Below, one piece after another: positions 41,841 to 52,462 of a DNA stretch of 64,000 nucleotides. The notes under the pieces were generated by a model. That model searched no databases, was not told where the DNA came from, and saw only the letters and a list, made by a program, of their open reading frames with translations. Positions within the stretch are counted from its first letter, which is position 1. The number at the start of each line of letters is the position of its first letter. Origin of the DNA: Azolla caroliniana (taxonomy: Eukaryota > Polypodiophyta); NCBI GenBank assembly GCA_043228905.1, contig JBHGNT010000008.1, forward strand, positions 12,028,001 through 12,092,000, in the 5' to 3' direction. A program made the translations under genes and the position numbers.

Positions 41841-41877
41841 TTCGATGTACAATGTACTGTCCCATGGGCATGCCATG
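41841..41877 (+). promoter_or_regulatory. E-type conserved pre-LTR block (E3 copy)
   Basis: TCGATGTACAATGTACTG followed by TCCCATGGGCATGCCA; four or five transitions from E1 while flanking upstream sequence is not alignable. Confidence 0.6.
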
Positions 41878-43024
41878 TGTTGGCCGGCAAGAACAAAGGG
41901 CCGGTTAGAATCCAGAATGTGAACGGGGTGTTTAATTAGGAATAGGGAGTTGAAATTAATAAGGATTTAATTATGTTATTTTGAGAAGCAGAGTATTATG
42001 TGATTTTGAGACGCGGACGGACGGACCCCGAATCGATATGCCGATTCGGATCCGGACTGGATCGTTGCCGGTTGGCATCGGTTTGTAACTCAGTCGGAGA
42101 CTTATAAAAGGACCCAACAAGAATGTAATCAAGGATGGATAATTAATAGAAGTGTTGCTATTTTACATAGTGTTTAGTATCTATTTGGTTATCGTCCTGT
42201 GCTTAATATAATTAATCTTACGCTTGTATTACGATCATTAACAGTGTCGGTTAGTAACCGGTTAAGACCTATTCGTTACCACGGTTTATCCATATCTCCC
42301 CGTTGTTGCATTGCTACGCGCGTGCGTGGAGAAACGATGCGGGACCACCGGGGTCTTGAACCGAAGAGCAGGTGATAGGAGGGGAAAGAGAAAGAGAGAG
42401 ACGACCGGTTCCGTATGAGCAAAGAAACACAGGGGCACGACCCGTCAACGCAGAAAACACGAATGGACACAGAGACAGAGAGACACGAATGTTTGTATAT
42501 TAACAGATGACACCAAAAACAACAGAGCACGCGAGCGGTTACAACCAAACAGGCCGACGAATAGATGCCGATGCCTGTTCGTCTGCGCACGGAAGGGGGT
42601 AAGATGGAGGTGCTTCCGGAAGCACACGGGCGTTCCTCGAAGCAGCGCGAGCCTCCCGAAAACTTGCAGAGAAGAGCAATAGAGAACAACAGAGGAGAAG
42701 CGTTCGGTTACGGTTCGACAACACTTCATCCTCCTCAATGCGCGATCCCCTCTCCCTGCGTCTCCCTCTCCTTTATAGCGTCAAGAAGGGAGCCATCTCC
42801 CTCATTTACTTCCTACCTACCGAATCTAACTACCCAGGATATACCTATGTACCTAATTCCCTATTATATACATTAAGGGCGCGCACGCGTGAAGAGCCGG
42901 TTCACGCGCGCTATGCACCGATTGCGCTAAGGGACGGTTTTCTTCACGACACCGTGCCACCCTTTGGTGAAGTGTTCCATAGGGACACCCTGTGTTAGGG
43001 CTTGTCCAGCCTAAGGGATAACAA
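41878..43024 (+). repeat. 3' LTR of E3, with an F-type solo LTR inside
   Basis: Starts TGTTGGCCGG, has GATAATTAATAG and TATAAAAG (42,113), and ends CCTAAGGGATAACA. After removal of the 42,280-42,951 insert the remaining about 475 bp matches the E1 and E2 LTRs, including CACCCTTTGGTGAAGTG just after the insert. It is followed directly by gag sequence of G5, so E3 appears to have inserted into G5. Confidence 0.75.
42280..42951 (-). repeat. Solo LTR of F type (minus) inside the E3 LTR
   Basis: Minus strand starts TGTCGTGAAGA, the same ten bases as the F1 LTR start, has CTATAAAGG (about 42,772), and near its end CAAGACCCCGGTGGTCCCGC, matching the F1 LTR end region. The left edge is approximate; flanks CCACG and CCGTG could be a mutated TSD. 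It contains no internal element sequence. Confidence 0.6.
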
Positions 43025-44529
43025 TTCGAAGGGTCGAGATGCTGCGGAATCATAGGATGTTCGGTAGATACAATATGAGAAGGGAGAAGAAGCTAGTGGA
43101 CCGAAGGTGCCAAATTGCTATACTTGCGGGCAAGATTATCACTATGCAAATCATTGCCCAACGAAGGACAAAGGAAAAACACCGGCAATTAATATGGTTA
43201 TTGTTGAAGTTCAACAAGTCACCACTCGTAGTAAAGTGAAACAATCAGAATTGGATATATAGGAAGAAGGTCGAAAAACAACAAAAGAATGGGTGGAGGA
43301 AGCAAACAACAACAATGTTGTCAGAATGCTGCAAGAAAGTATAGGACCGATTTTCGCATTCGATAATAGACAAGCCGACATACCCACTGAAACAGATGCC
43401 GCGAATGATGAAGTTTGGCAAGCCTTGGCGGATTCAAGAATTTCATTGTCATTTTCTACATTACTAAAATTAGTGCCCCGTTTTATTGACAAAGTGGTAG
43501 TCAATTTTACGAATCCGGCTCAGGTATCAACAATAATGGACGAGCACAATCCAAGTATTAAAGTGATCGTCCAAGGACAAGACCTCCTGGGAAGTATAGT
43601 TGATGGGGGTTCAGGCATAAATGTCATTAACAAGCTGACCTATGATCGACTAGGTATACAATGGGAAACCTATCCATTCTGGTTAAGAATGGTCGATACA
43701 AGCATTGTACGACCGATAGGCTTAATTCGGCAACTGGATGTGATAATTGGTGGGCATACATTCCAAATATCATCAGTAGTTTTAAAGCTGCAGGCACAAG
43801 GGGCTTATCCTCTACTATTGGGTCGGTCATGACTACGCACAACCAATATCAAGCAAAATTGGCAGAAAAATCATCTGACATTCCGGAAGGGCAGAACTAA
43901 AGCCTGAGTTCTCAACTCAAGAAAAAGTAGCAACAACACAGGACTGCATGCCTTTATAAGTGGAATTTGTCAATATGATGGAATGCTTAGATGACGGGGA
44001 AGTTAATCAATATTTTGAAGAAGACCCAAAAATCATTCCACTGTTCGAGATCGACGTCGTCGATATAATCACTCCCTACATATCTAATGGAGAAAAGGAT
44101 GATAGTTCGGATATGGAGGAACCATTGGACAACAAAACTCTCAGAGATTTATGTCTACAACAAGAGGCCATGGAGAGAAATGTAGGTCTCACAACGAGTA
44201 TAGGCTTCTGCATTAGAAGAACTAAATCTGGCTGACAATGATACAGAGCAATGTATGGTGCTAATAGCAAAGGAGATATACTCGGTTGAGAAGAGAAAGC
44301 TCACCGAACTACTACGTCAATACAAAGATGTGTTTCTGTGGTCCTTCGAGGATATGAAAGGATTAGATCCAACTTTCTATCAGTGTCTAATTAATCTACA
44401 CAGCTTCTAAACCGGTACAACAAAGGCGGTATCATCTAATTTAATCTGAATTATGTAGTCAAGGTCAAAGAAGGAATCGACAAACTACTGCGAGTCGGCT
44501 TTATCCGACTGGTCAAGAAAGCTACCTGG
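43025..44529 (+). pseudogene. G5 gag end, protease and RT start
   Basis: Plus-strand reading: CCHC knuckle CYTCGQDYHYANHC (near 43,110), then NMVIVEVQQVTTRSK, an open frame at 43,293-43,832 that ends in a retropepsin with IVDGGSGINVI (near 43,600), further pieces to 44,235, and RT entry ending VKKATW at 44,529, where the chromovirus LTR begins. It resembles G4 (47,260-48,600) more than E1. RT reading resumes at 55,755 (KKNDKVRVCVDY); about seven codons between are lost. Confidence 0.8.
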
Positions 44530-44664
44530 TGTCAGGAACAATACTAAGATAGAGAAGTATTGTCAGGAATAGTACTAAGACAGAGAAGGAATTAGTACTA
44601 AAAAGATGAGGATTAGTACTAAGGGAGGTGTAGAACTCTCGAGAGAAGGAAAGAGTGAGTGAGT

Positions 44665-44704
<40 letters not shown>

Positions 44705-45008
44705 TGATAACGAAAGATATATATTATGTTAAGAGAATATACAATAGTAGCTAGGAGGCTTAAGACTGGCGTTGAACCGATTTGGTTCGAAATAATGCCT
44801 TGTGCCTCCTTTTATACTATTCTTAGGAGTACTGCGAGTCGGCTTTATCCGACTGGTCAAGAAAGCTACCTGGTGTCAGGAACAATACTAAGACAGAGAA
44901 GTATTGTCAGGAATAGTACTAAGACAGAGAAGGAATTAGTACTAAAAAGATGAGGATTAGTACTAAGGGAGGTGTAGAACTCTCGAGAGAAGGAAAGAGT
45001 GAGTGAGT

Positions 45009-45044
<36 letters not shown>

Positions 45045-45140
45045 TGATAACGAAAGATATATATTATGTTAAGAGAATATACAATAGTAGCTAGGAGGCT
45101 TAAGACTGGCGTTGAACCAATTTGGTTCGAAATAATGCCT
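44487..45140. repeat. 344-bp tandem duplication spanning the G5/chromovirus-LTR junction
   Basis: The unit starting ACTGCGAGTCGGCTTTATCC at 44,487 starts again at 44,831. Each unit holds 43 bp of G5 RT and about 300 bp of chromovirus LTR (TGTCAGGAA.. with a GA microsatellite and TATAAAAGG in antisense). The second unit is cut at 45,140 by G4. Copies differ at very few positions. Within each unit a short TGTCAGGAA-started piece of about 31 bp is also doubled. Confidence 0.9.
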
Positions 45141-45596
45141 TGTTACCCGGACCCGGACAGTCAGTTTTACCGAACAAGTGGGAAAGCGTCGAAAACGGAG
45201 TCGGTTCGGATCGACTGTTCGGATCAATGACTCAGCAGTGAACGAAGAGAACTAAGTTAGTTAGATAATTTTGTAATTCTTGATAGTAAGTAGGAATAGT
45301 TCTTGATGAGAAAAGACCTTCGGTATACCTATAAAAGAGAACCGAAGGCATTGTAAGAAAGGTCGTTTATTTAGTAATATAAGTTTAAGTTAGGAATATC
45401 ATGTACGGATCTTGTGTTCTTTCTATTGTCTATGTTGTTAAGTACAATCTTCCTAATTTATAACTAAGTAACGATCACGGTAATTACCGATTAATATAGT
45501 ATATTTCCGTTCGTAAAACACAATTCCTTGTGAGAACGTTGAGTAGCGACGTTCACTCTTCTGTATCGGTAGTAGTTAGTAATTAGCCGATTAACA
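45141..45596 (+). repeat. 5' LTR of G4
   Basis: Starts TGTTACCCGGACCCGG (fixed by the TSD) and ends GCCGATTAACA. TATAAAAG is at 45,331, flanked by inverted CCTTCGG/CCGAAGG. It shares only the end motifs with the E LTRs. Confidence 0.8.
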
Positions 45597-45607
45597 CAGA
45601 AGAAATT

Positions 45608-45619
45608 TGGCACGCCCGG
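45608..45619 (+). promoter_or_regulatory. Likely primer-binding site of G4
   Basis: TGGCACGCCCGG lies 11 bp after the LTR end. It begins TGG as tRNA-primed sites do, but I cannot name the tRNA. The same 11 bases occur in antisense before the E-family 3' LTRs. Confidence 0.55.
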
Positions 45620-45655
45620 TTACATCTGCAATTAAGCAGAGAACAAATCGAATGG

Positions 45656-47642
45656 ATGTCGTATGAAGAGGAGACACTGGTCGGTTATAAGCGCCCTCGT
45701 ACAAGGTCAGTTACGAAGGCAGTGCAGGAAGCGTTCATTGCGCAAGAACAGCCGGAATCAAGCACAAAGTGGTCGAAACTTCCTGACTTATCCGACCAAT
45801 TACCTTCAGACGAAAAACAGACGGAAGAGGTATCGTTTTACGACATTTGGGACGATATGCCTTATACTTATTCTAAGTTCCGGGAAGGAACAGATGCGGA
45901 AGCACATGTTAGGGATTTCTTAACGACATGGGAGATTAACCATGGAGCTCAGCGATTGTCGGCAGATGCCGAAGATAAGTCAAAAATTGCTGAGTTCGTC
46001 TTATCATTAGACGGATATTCCGCCAATTGGTTTGCGCAGAACGGTCTTCAAGGATTTCCATCCTTTGAAGTGTTAAATAGTAAATTTTTACAATTATTTC
46101 ATCAACAAATTCCGCAGAAGGATTTGATTGCACAATTTTATGCGTTATATCAAGAAAAAAATGAAACAGTATCTCAGTTTGTGATACGATTTCAGAACTT
46201 ACAGCTTCAGATTTCAAGGCCGATTCCGGATAATGAATTAAAAGAAGTCTTTCTAGAAGCTGTAAAAGAACCATTAAGGACGACATTGAAAGTGTTCGAT
46301 TTTCGAAATCAGACTATCGAACAAGTAATTGATAAAGCAATAGAAATGGGTCGACCACCGGTCAATGTTCAGAGTATGGACATGTCGGCATTACAACGTA
46401 CATTACCAACAATAGAGGAGTTACAATTTCGTCAAGCAGTTCAATGCACCACTTGTTTAAATACGGGGCATTCGGCAATTGAATGTACGTTAAGAACACA
46501 TTGTACAATATGTCATTCAAAATTACATTCAGTAGAACAATGTGAATATAATCTACTTAATAAAACTACGGCGTCAGTACGACAAATTTTTACTGACAAT
46601 GGTTACCAAAATAACACTAATTTGTTCAATGGTTATCAAAATAATAATTTTTCAGCAAAATGTACAACAAAATCCAACTTTTCAACAAAATACGGTTCTA
46701 CAGCCAAATCAGATCTTTTCACAACAAAATATGCAACCCACTCAAGTGACTCGAGCATTTCAACCAGGTTTTGCTCAATCCAACCCACCATTCGTACAGA
46801 ATCCGAATCAATATTTTCAACAAAATAATCAAAGTTTCCAACAAGGTAACCCACCATTTCAAGGGTTTCAACAGAACTGTCCGAATGTGCAACCGAATTC
46901 TGCATTTCAACCGGGTAATATGACCTTCCAACATAATACTCAAACCGTTCCACAAAATAATCAAATGTTTCAACAGAATAATTTTCCGCCAAATCAGGAG
47001 TTCGGGATAACACAAAATGTAGCACAACCAAATGATAATACCGAACAATTTAGGCAGAATCGGTATAAAAATAAGAAATTTTACAAACCAAAAGGTACAC
47101 GTCAATTCCAACAAAACCAGAGTGGTAATGAAGAGCAGCATTTTAATAACGGCCAATTTGCACATGGAGAGACCGGTGGAACATTTGTACCCACTTGTTA
47201 TATTTGTCGACAACTAGGCCATTATGCTAATCAATGTCCGATTAAAGGAAAGGGTTCAACAGTTAATATGGTAATACCGGAAGTTCAGCAAGTAACGACA
47301 CGCAGCAAAAGCAAACAATCAGAGTGGGAAATTCAGGAAGAAGTTCGGAAGGCGGCAAAAGAATGGGTTGACGAAGCAAATCAAAGTAATGTGAATCGAA
47401 TGTTACAAGACAATAACATTGACCAGAACATCGCTGTACAACAGTCATTGGGGAATAAGGAACAGGAAGAAACTTGGAAATTGTTGGCTGATTGCCAAGT
47501 GTCATTGTCACTTACGGGCCTACTTAAGTTAGTACCAAGGTTTACAGAAAAAGTGGCAACATTAATTGCATATAAAGGTTCCGAACAAATAGCAGTACAC
47601 TACAATCAGCCAAGTAATAACCCTTCGATCATGGATGAATAG
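45656..47642 (+). pseudogene. G4 gag with Q/N-rich linker and three zinc knuckles, one frameshift
   Basis: ATG at 45,656. A retrotransposon gag core (ANWFAQNGLQGFPSFEVL, YQEKNETVSQFVIRFQNLQ) is followed by two CCHC knuckles (CTTCLNTGHSAIEC and CTICHSKLHSVEQC). The reading then moves to another phase near 46,600, where a segment of about 170 residues is made largely of Gln, Asn, Phe and Pro with repeated FQQN. A third knuckle CYICRQLGHYANQC and a linker shared with G5 (PEVQQVTTRSK) follow to a TAG at 47,640. The phase change may be an A/T-run indel or programmed shifting. Gag would form the element's particle and bind RNA. Confidence 0.8.
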
Positions 47643-50448
47643 AATCCGTCGATTAAGGTAATACTTTACGGGCAAGAAATCGGAAATGTGATTATAGATG
47701 GAGGCTCGGGAGTTAATGTGATTAACAAAGCTACATGTGAAAAACTAGGAATCACGGAATGGGAAGCATGTCCGTTTTGGTTACGAATGGCAGATACAAG
47801 TACGGTACGACCGATTGGTTTGCTTCGACAACTGGATGTAATAATCGAGGGACACAATTTTCAGATTTCGGCAGTAATTTTGCAGTTAGAAACACAGGGA
47901 GCATACCCCTTGTTATTGGGGAGACCATGGTTAAAGACAGCTAATATCAAACAAAATTGGAAACAAAATGTGCTAACATTTAGGAAAGGAAAAACTAAGG
48001 TCAGGATTCCGACGCACAACAAAGTGACAACAAGCAAACAGAGTTTACCTGTACATGCAGAAGCAGTTAATATGATGGAAGGATTGGACGAGGAAGAAGA
48101 AAGTCAGTATTTTAATGATAATCAGAAAATCATCCCTCTATTTGAGGTAGATATTTTGCAAGCATTAACACCATATGTAGACTCACACGAAGAAGTGCCA
48201 ATAGATGAGCAAACAATGAAAGAAATACGAATGCAACAAGAAGCTACAGATAAGGAAATGAAGGTATCTCAGAGAGTGCAAGCCTCAGCATTAGAGGAGA
48301 TCGATTTGGCAGGAGTAGAGGATGGTGAAAGAAAAACAGTCTTGATTGCTAGAGATTTGGCGGAAAATGACAAATGGACATTAACAACATTACTATTACA
48401 ATATAAAGATGTTTTTGCATGGTCGTTTGACGATATGAAAGGTCTGGATCCCGCTTTTTGTCAACATCAAATCAATTTGCATAAAGATGCAAAGCCAGTA
48501 CAACAACGTAGGTACAGGTTGAATCTGAATTATGCTATCAAAGTAAAAGAAGAAATCGATAAACTCTTAAAAGTAGGATTTATTCGACCCGTCAAAAAAA
48601 TCAACATGGCTGAGTCCGATAGTAGTAGTCCCGAAAAAGAATGGGAAAATTCGCGTATGTGTGGATTACAGAAAATTGAATGCAGCGACAATTACGGATG
48701 CGTTTCCGTTGCCATTCACAGATGGGATATTAGATGCAGTAGTTGGACATGAAATTTATAGTTTCTTGGATGGGTTCAGTGGGTACAACCAAGTACGGAT
48801 GAATCCGGAAGATCAGGAAAAGACAGCTTTTGTCACAAAATGGGGTGTCTTTGTGGCAGTAGTAATGATGTTCGGTTTAAAAACAGCTCCAACTACATTT
48901 CAGCGGGTAATACAGGAAATATTCGGGGAATATATTCCAGCGTTCATGCAGGTGTTTTTAGATGATTTTGCGGTATATAGTCGGAAAGCTGATCATTTTG
49001 AGCATTTACGGCTATGTTTAGAAAAATGTTGAAAAGGGCGTCTTAGCTTAAATCCAGCTAAATGCGCATTCGGAGTAATGAGTGGTATGTTATTTGGGCA
49101 TATTGTCAGTCAAGAAGGGATTGCAGTGGACCCAGACAAAGTTAAAGCAATTATTGAGGCAACACCACCGACAAATGCTAAAGCTCTAAGTAGATTTTTG
49201 GGTCAAATTCGGTGGCACAGTAGAATGATGAGATATCTAGCAGACATTGCTATTCCGTTACACACAGCAGTACACACAGTTCCTTTTATATGGACAAGTA
49301 TAGAACAAGATGCATACGAATGTCTCAAGAAGATGCTGACAAAGGTTCCGGTAGTCCAACCACCGGACTGGAACAAACCATTTCATGTTTTCGTCGATGC
49401 GTCGGACATTGCCATAGGTAGTGCTTTAATGCAATTATCCGAACCAAACTCGTATAGGCCGGTATACTATGCCAGTAGGAAACTTTCGTCGGCCGAAAGA
49501 AACTATTCAACAACCGAAAGAGAAGCTTTGGGAATGATATATAGTGTGAACAAATTTCGACATTACCTTTTGGGTAAGAAATTTACATTTCATGTGGATC
49601 ATTCGGCTCTACTGTATCTAGTTTCCAAACAAGAATTGACAGGCAAGTTAGCCAGATGGACGTTATTGCTTCAAGAGTTTGAATTCAACATTATACATCG
49701 ACCAGGAGCACAGCACGCGATTGCTGACTATCTCAGTCGGCTTGAATCTGGAGAAGAAGCGGTTGGTGTTAAAGATGATTTTCTAGATACTCAATTATTT
49801 CGGGTTGAGACAGTAAAAGCACAAGAAATGAATGAGGAAAAAGAGGATGAATGGATTTCCGAAATGACGATATTTCTATCAACAGGAATTCCGGCCGAAC
49901 ACATGTCGACAGATGAAAGAAAAAGAATTGCAGTACGAAGTCAAAATTTTTGTTTATTTAATGACATGTTGTATCATAAAGGAGCGGATGGAATATGGCG
50001 AAGGGCAGTACGGAAATTTGAAAAATTAGCCATATTAACAGAGTCACATTGTGGAATTGCTGGCGGTCATTACGCAGGAGAAGCAACGGCTAGAAAAATA
50101 TGGAATAGCGGGTTATGGTGGCCAACGGTGATGAAAGATGCTAACGAATACTGTAAGAAATGCGATTTGTGTCAAAGAATGGGGCAACCGACCGAAAAGG
50201 ATCGAATGCCTTTTCAACCGGTTTTACCTCTTGAGCCATTTCAGAAATGGGGCTTAGATTTTGTTGGCCCATTCAAACCAGCAGCTGCAAGAACCGGTAA
50301 TCGATATATCATAATTGCGACTGACTATTGCACAAAATGGGTTGAAGCAAAAGCTCTCAGAGACAATACAACAACATCCACAACAAAATTCCTGTATGAA
50401 AATATATGGTGTCGATTCGGTTGCCCAATAGAATTACTAACTTTTACA
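47643..50448 (+). pseudogene. G4 pol: protease, RT, RNase H, partial integrase
   Basis: In phase after the TAG at 47,640: protease VIIDGGSGVNVIN (47,680), RT entry to VKK at 48,590, where a run of seven A shifts the phase by one. RT continues in the new phase (LDGFSGYNQVRMNPED, FLDDFAVYSRK near 48,960), a TGA at 49,030 fits a former CGA, then RNase H ([16 protein letters not shown]), integrase finger ([14 protein letters not shown] to CDLCQRMG) and first core Asp (LDFVGPF). The reading is cut at GCPIEL, before the second Asp. About 70 percent similar by eye to E1. Confidence 0.88.
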
Positions 50449-50453
50449 TGCCT

Positions 50454-50656
50454 TGTGCCTCCTTTTATACTGTTCTTAGGAGTACTCCTGAAGTTTCTAG
50501 AATGTTTCAAAGAAATATGGAATATACATCAATTTTCTATAGTAAAACTTAAATAAAAATAATATCTTTTATATTACAACATATACTAGTCTAATGGTTA
50601 AGAGCTCGCCCCATGTAACATAAGGTCATGGGTTCGAGTCTTGCCATATCATGACA
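50454..50656 (-). repeat. Chromovirus Cv 3' LTR, part beyond the G4 insertion
   Basis: Continues the LTR broken at 45,140 and ends ATATCATGACA on the plus strand, i.e. the LTR starts TGTCATGATATGG on the minus strand. It matches the other Cv LTR (55,311-55,754). Confidence 0.85.
50580..50656 (+). other. tRNA-like segment at the LTR end of Cv
   Basis: Plus strand, antisense to Cv: A box TAGTCTAATGG at 50,587-50,597 fits TRGYNNANNGG fully; B box GGTTCGAGTCT at 50,631-50,641 fits GGTTCRANYCC at 10 of 11. The distance is tRNA-like. A full cloverleaf cannot be closed, so it is a tRNA relic or a tRNA-type Pol III promoter. A second copy lies at 55,682-55,751. Confidence 0.55.
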
Positions 50657-50670
50657 CTATCCCCCCTTAA
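50657..50670 (-). promoter_or_regulatory. Polypurine tract of Cv
   Basis: Minus strand AAGGGGGGATAG directly precedes the LTR start TGTCATG. Confidence 0.75.
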
Positions 50671-52450
50671 AATGATGAATGTCACGAGTCACTTTGGATT
50701 GAGAACCCAGTTTGTTTGGATATTGACGATGGAATTCTTCAAGAAGAGCATGAGCATTGGTCACATTCTCTATTGGTTCCCAAGCTCACTAGGACTATAT
50801 CCTAGCCAATCGACTAAATAGTAGAGCTTGTTGCGAACAATCTTGGAATCGAAGATGGTGGCAACCTCGTACTCAAGTTCATCTTCAAGTTTGATTGGGG
50901 GTGGAGGCTGTTTAATACGACCTGGGATGGTGCTATCTTGATAGGGTTCGAGGAGAGAACTATGAAACACCGGATGTATCCGAAGTTGTGGAGGTAGATC
51001 GAGATGAAAAGCGACATCATTAATTTTTCCGATAATACAGAAAGGACCTAATCGCTGATAATCCAACTTCTCGCATGGGTGAGTAGTCTTGATGTGTCGT
51101 CGTAGTAGCCATACCCGATCTCCAATGTTAAAATTGGATGGAAGCCGATGACGATCCGCGTAAACCTTGTGTGTCTGTTGAGCTTGTTGTAGATGAGTAG
51201 ATAAATCCTCTTGGAACTTGCATAACTGCTCCAAACGATCCTTTGTGCAAGGATTTGTGGGTAACTTTGGGGTTTCAAATACACACCACCGTGGGTGACA
51301 ACACGTATAAGCATAAAATGGTTATTATACGCAAATTCGGCGAAGTGGAGAATATCCACTCAGTCATCTTGATGATAGCTTAGAAAGCACCGAAGATACT
51401 ACTGCTCCAGTGTTTGATTTGTTCGTTCTGCTTGGCCGTCTATTTGCGGGTGGTAGCCAGAGGAGAGGTTACAAGTGACCTTGAGCATTTTAAAGAGGTT
51501 CTTCCTAAATTTCGAGACGAACTGGGGTCCACAGTCGCTGATGATACTATTGGGAAGGCCATGATGCCGACATACTTCACACATGACAATTTCAGCGGTT
51601 TCCTCACTAGAGATTTCCTTAGTACATGGCAGGAAATGGGCCATCTTCGTATATCGATCTACTACTGTTAAGATCACATCGAATCCCTTAGAGACCGGAA
51701 GATCTGTGATGAAATCTAGAGCAATGGATTGCAATGGATTTGCAATGGATTGTCACAGCTTGCTTGGAATTGGTAATGGTTCTAATAAACCATATGGATG
51801 ATGCCTTGGCATTTTTGCTCTGCAACATGTATCACAAGTCCGAACAAAATCTTCGACAAATTGTCGCATATGGGGCCACCAGAGTGATCGTTGTACTAAA
51901 TGTAATGTTTTAATACTACCAAAATGCCCAGTTGTATATGTGTCATGATAGTTTTGGACTACTCAAAGGCGACAAGAACCATTAGGAACATACAAGAGTT
52001 TCTTAAAGAATAGTAATCCATCATGACATTCAAATTGTCGATAGTTCGTACCTGGTTGTTGCGACTGTGAACAAGATGCTTGAGAGGGATCAATTTATGC
52101 TAGAATGGCTTGGGCGAAAGCATCAGTCTTCGAGTCCTCACGTATGGTATCGATAACGTGGGAATCTAAGGGCATACCGAGACTTGCGTTGCTTGCAATC
52201 GTGCCGGTCCAAGGATTACTTGCTTTTGGTTATTGCAAGTTGGCTCGCCAGGATGCGGTGCTAGATACGAGTGTCATGATAATGCATCTACCTTCCCTTG
52301 TTGCTTCCCCGGATGATATGTAATTTTGAAGTTGAAATGAGTGAGGAATTGGGTCCACCGAGCTTGACGTCGATTTAACACACGAGCATTCTGAAAGTAG
52401 GCAAGGTTTTTGTGATCACTGAATACAATGACTTGATGAGAAGATCCCTC
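50671..52450 (-). pseudogene. Cv integrase with C-terminal chromodomain
   Basis: Minus-strand pieces: zinc-finger remnants (about 51,800-51,900, CDTC-type), core ALDFITDLPVSKGFD with VVDRYTKMAHFLP, IISDCGPQFVSKF and QIDGQAERTNQTLEQ (51,734-51,399), a frameshifted stretch, then RLPSNFNIGDRVWLLRR, PVFHSSLLEPYQ, and the chromodomain: YEVATIFDSKIVRNKLYYL and VDWLGYSPSE, followed in another phase by NVTNAHALLEEFHRQYP. A chromodomain after integrase is the defining trait of Ty3 chromoviruses and is thought to steer insertion toward particular chromatin. Broken by stops. Confidence 0.85.
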
Positions 52451-52462
52451 TAGAAAATGCCT

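Larger units (their letters stand above)
45141..50448 (+). mobile_element. Ty3-type element G4, TSD TGCCT, lacking a 3' LTR
   Basis: TGCCT precedes 45,141 and follows 50,448; removing the element restores chromovirus LTR sequence also seen intact at 55,550-55,570. It has a 5' LTR, primer site, gag with three zinc knuckles, protease, RT, RNase H and the first part of integrase, then stops at IELL without the rest of integrase, any ORF3 or a 3' LTR. It ends ..CTTTTACA. Coding damage is light. Confidence 0.85.

Noticed and set aside
42280-42956. DNA transposon with CACGGT/ACCGTG inverted ends in the E3 LTR
   Set aside because: The minus strand begins with the F-type LTR start TGTCGTGAAG and has the F-type end region, so a solo LTR is a better explanation.
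50580-50656. Functional tRNA gene
   Set aside because: A and B boxes fit, but acceptor and T stems do not pair well enough, and the segment lies in both LTRs of an element.
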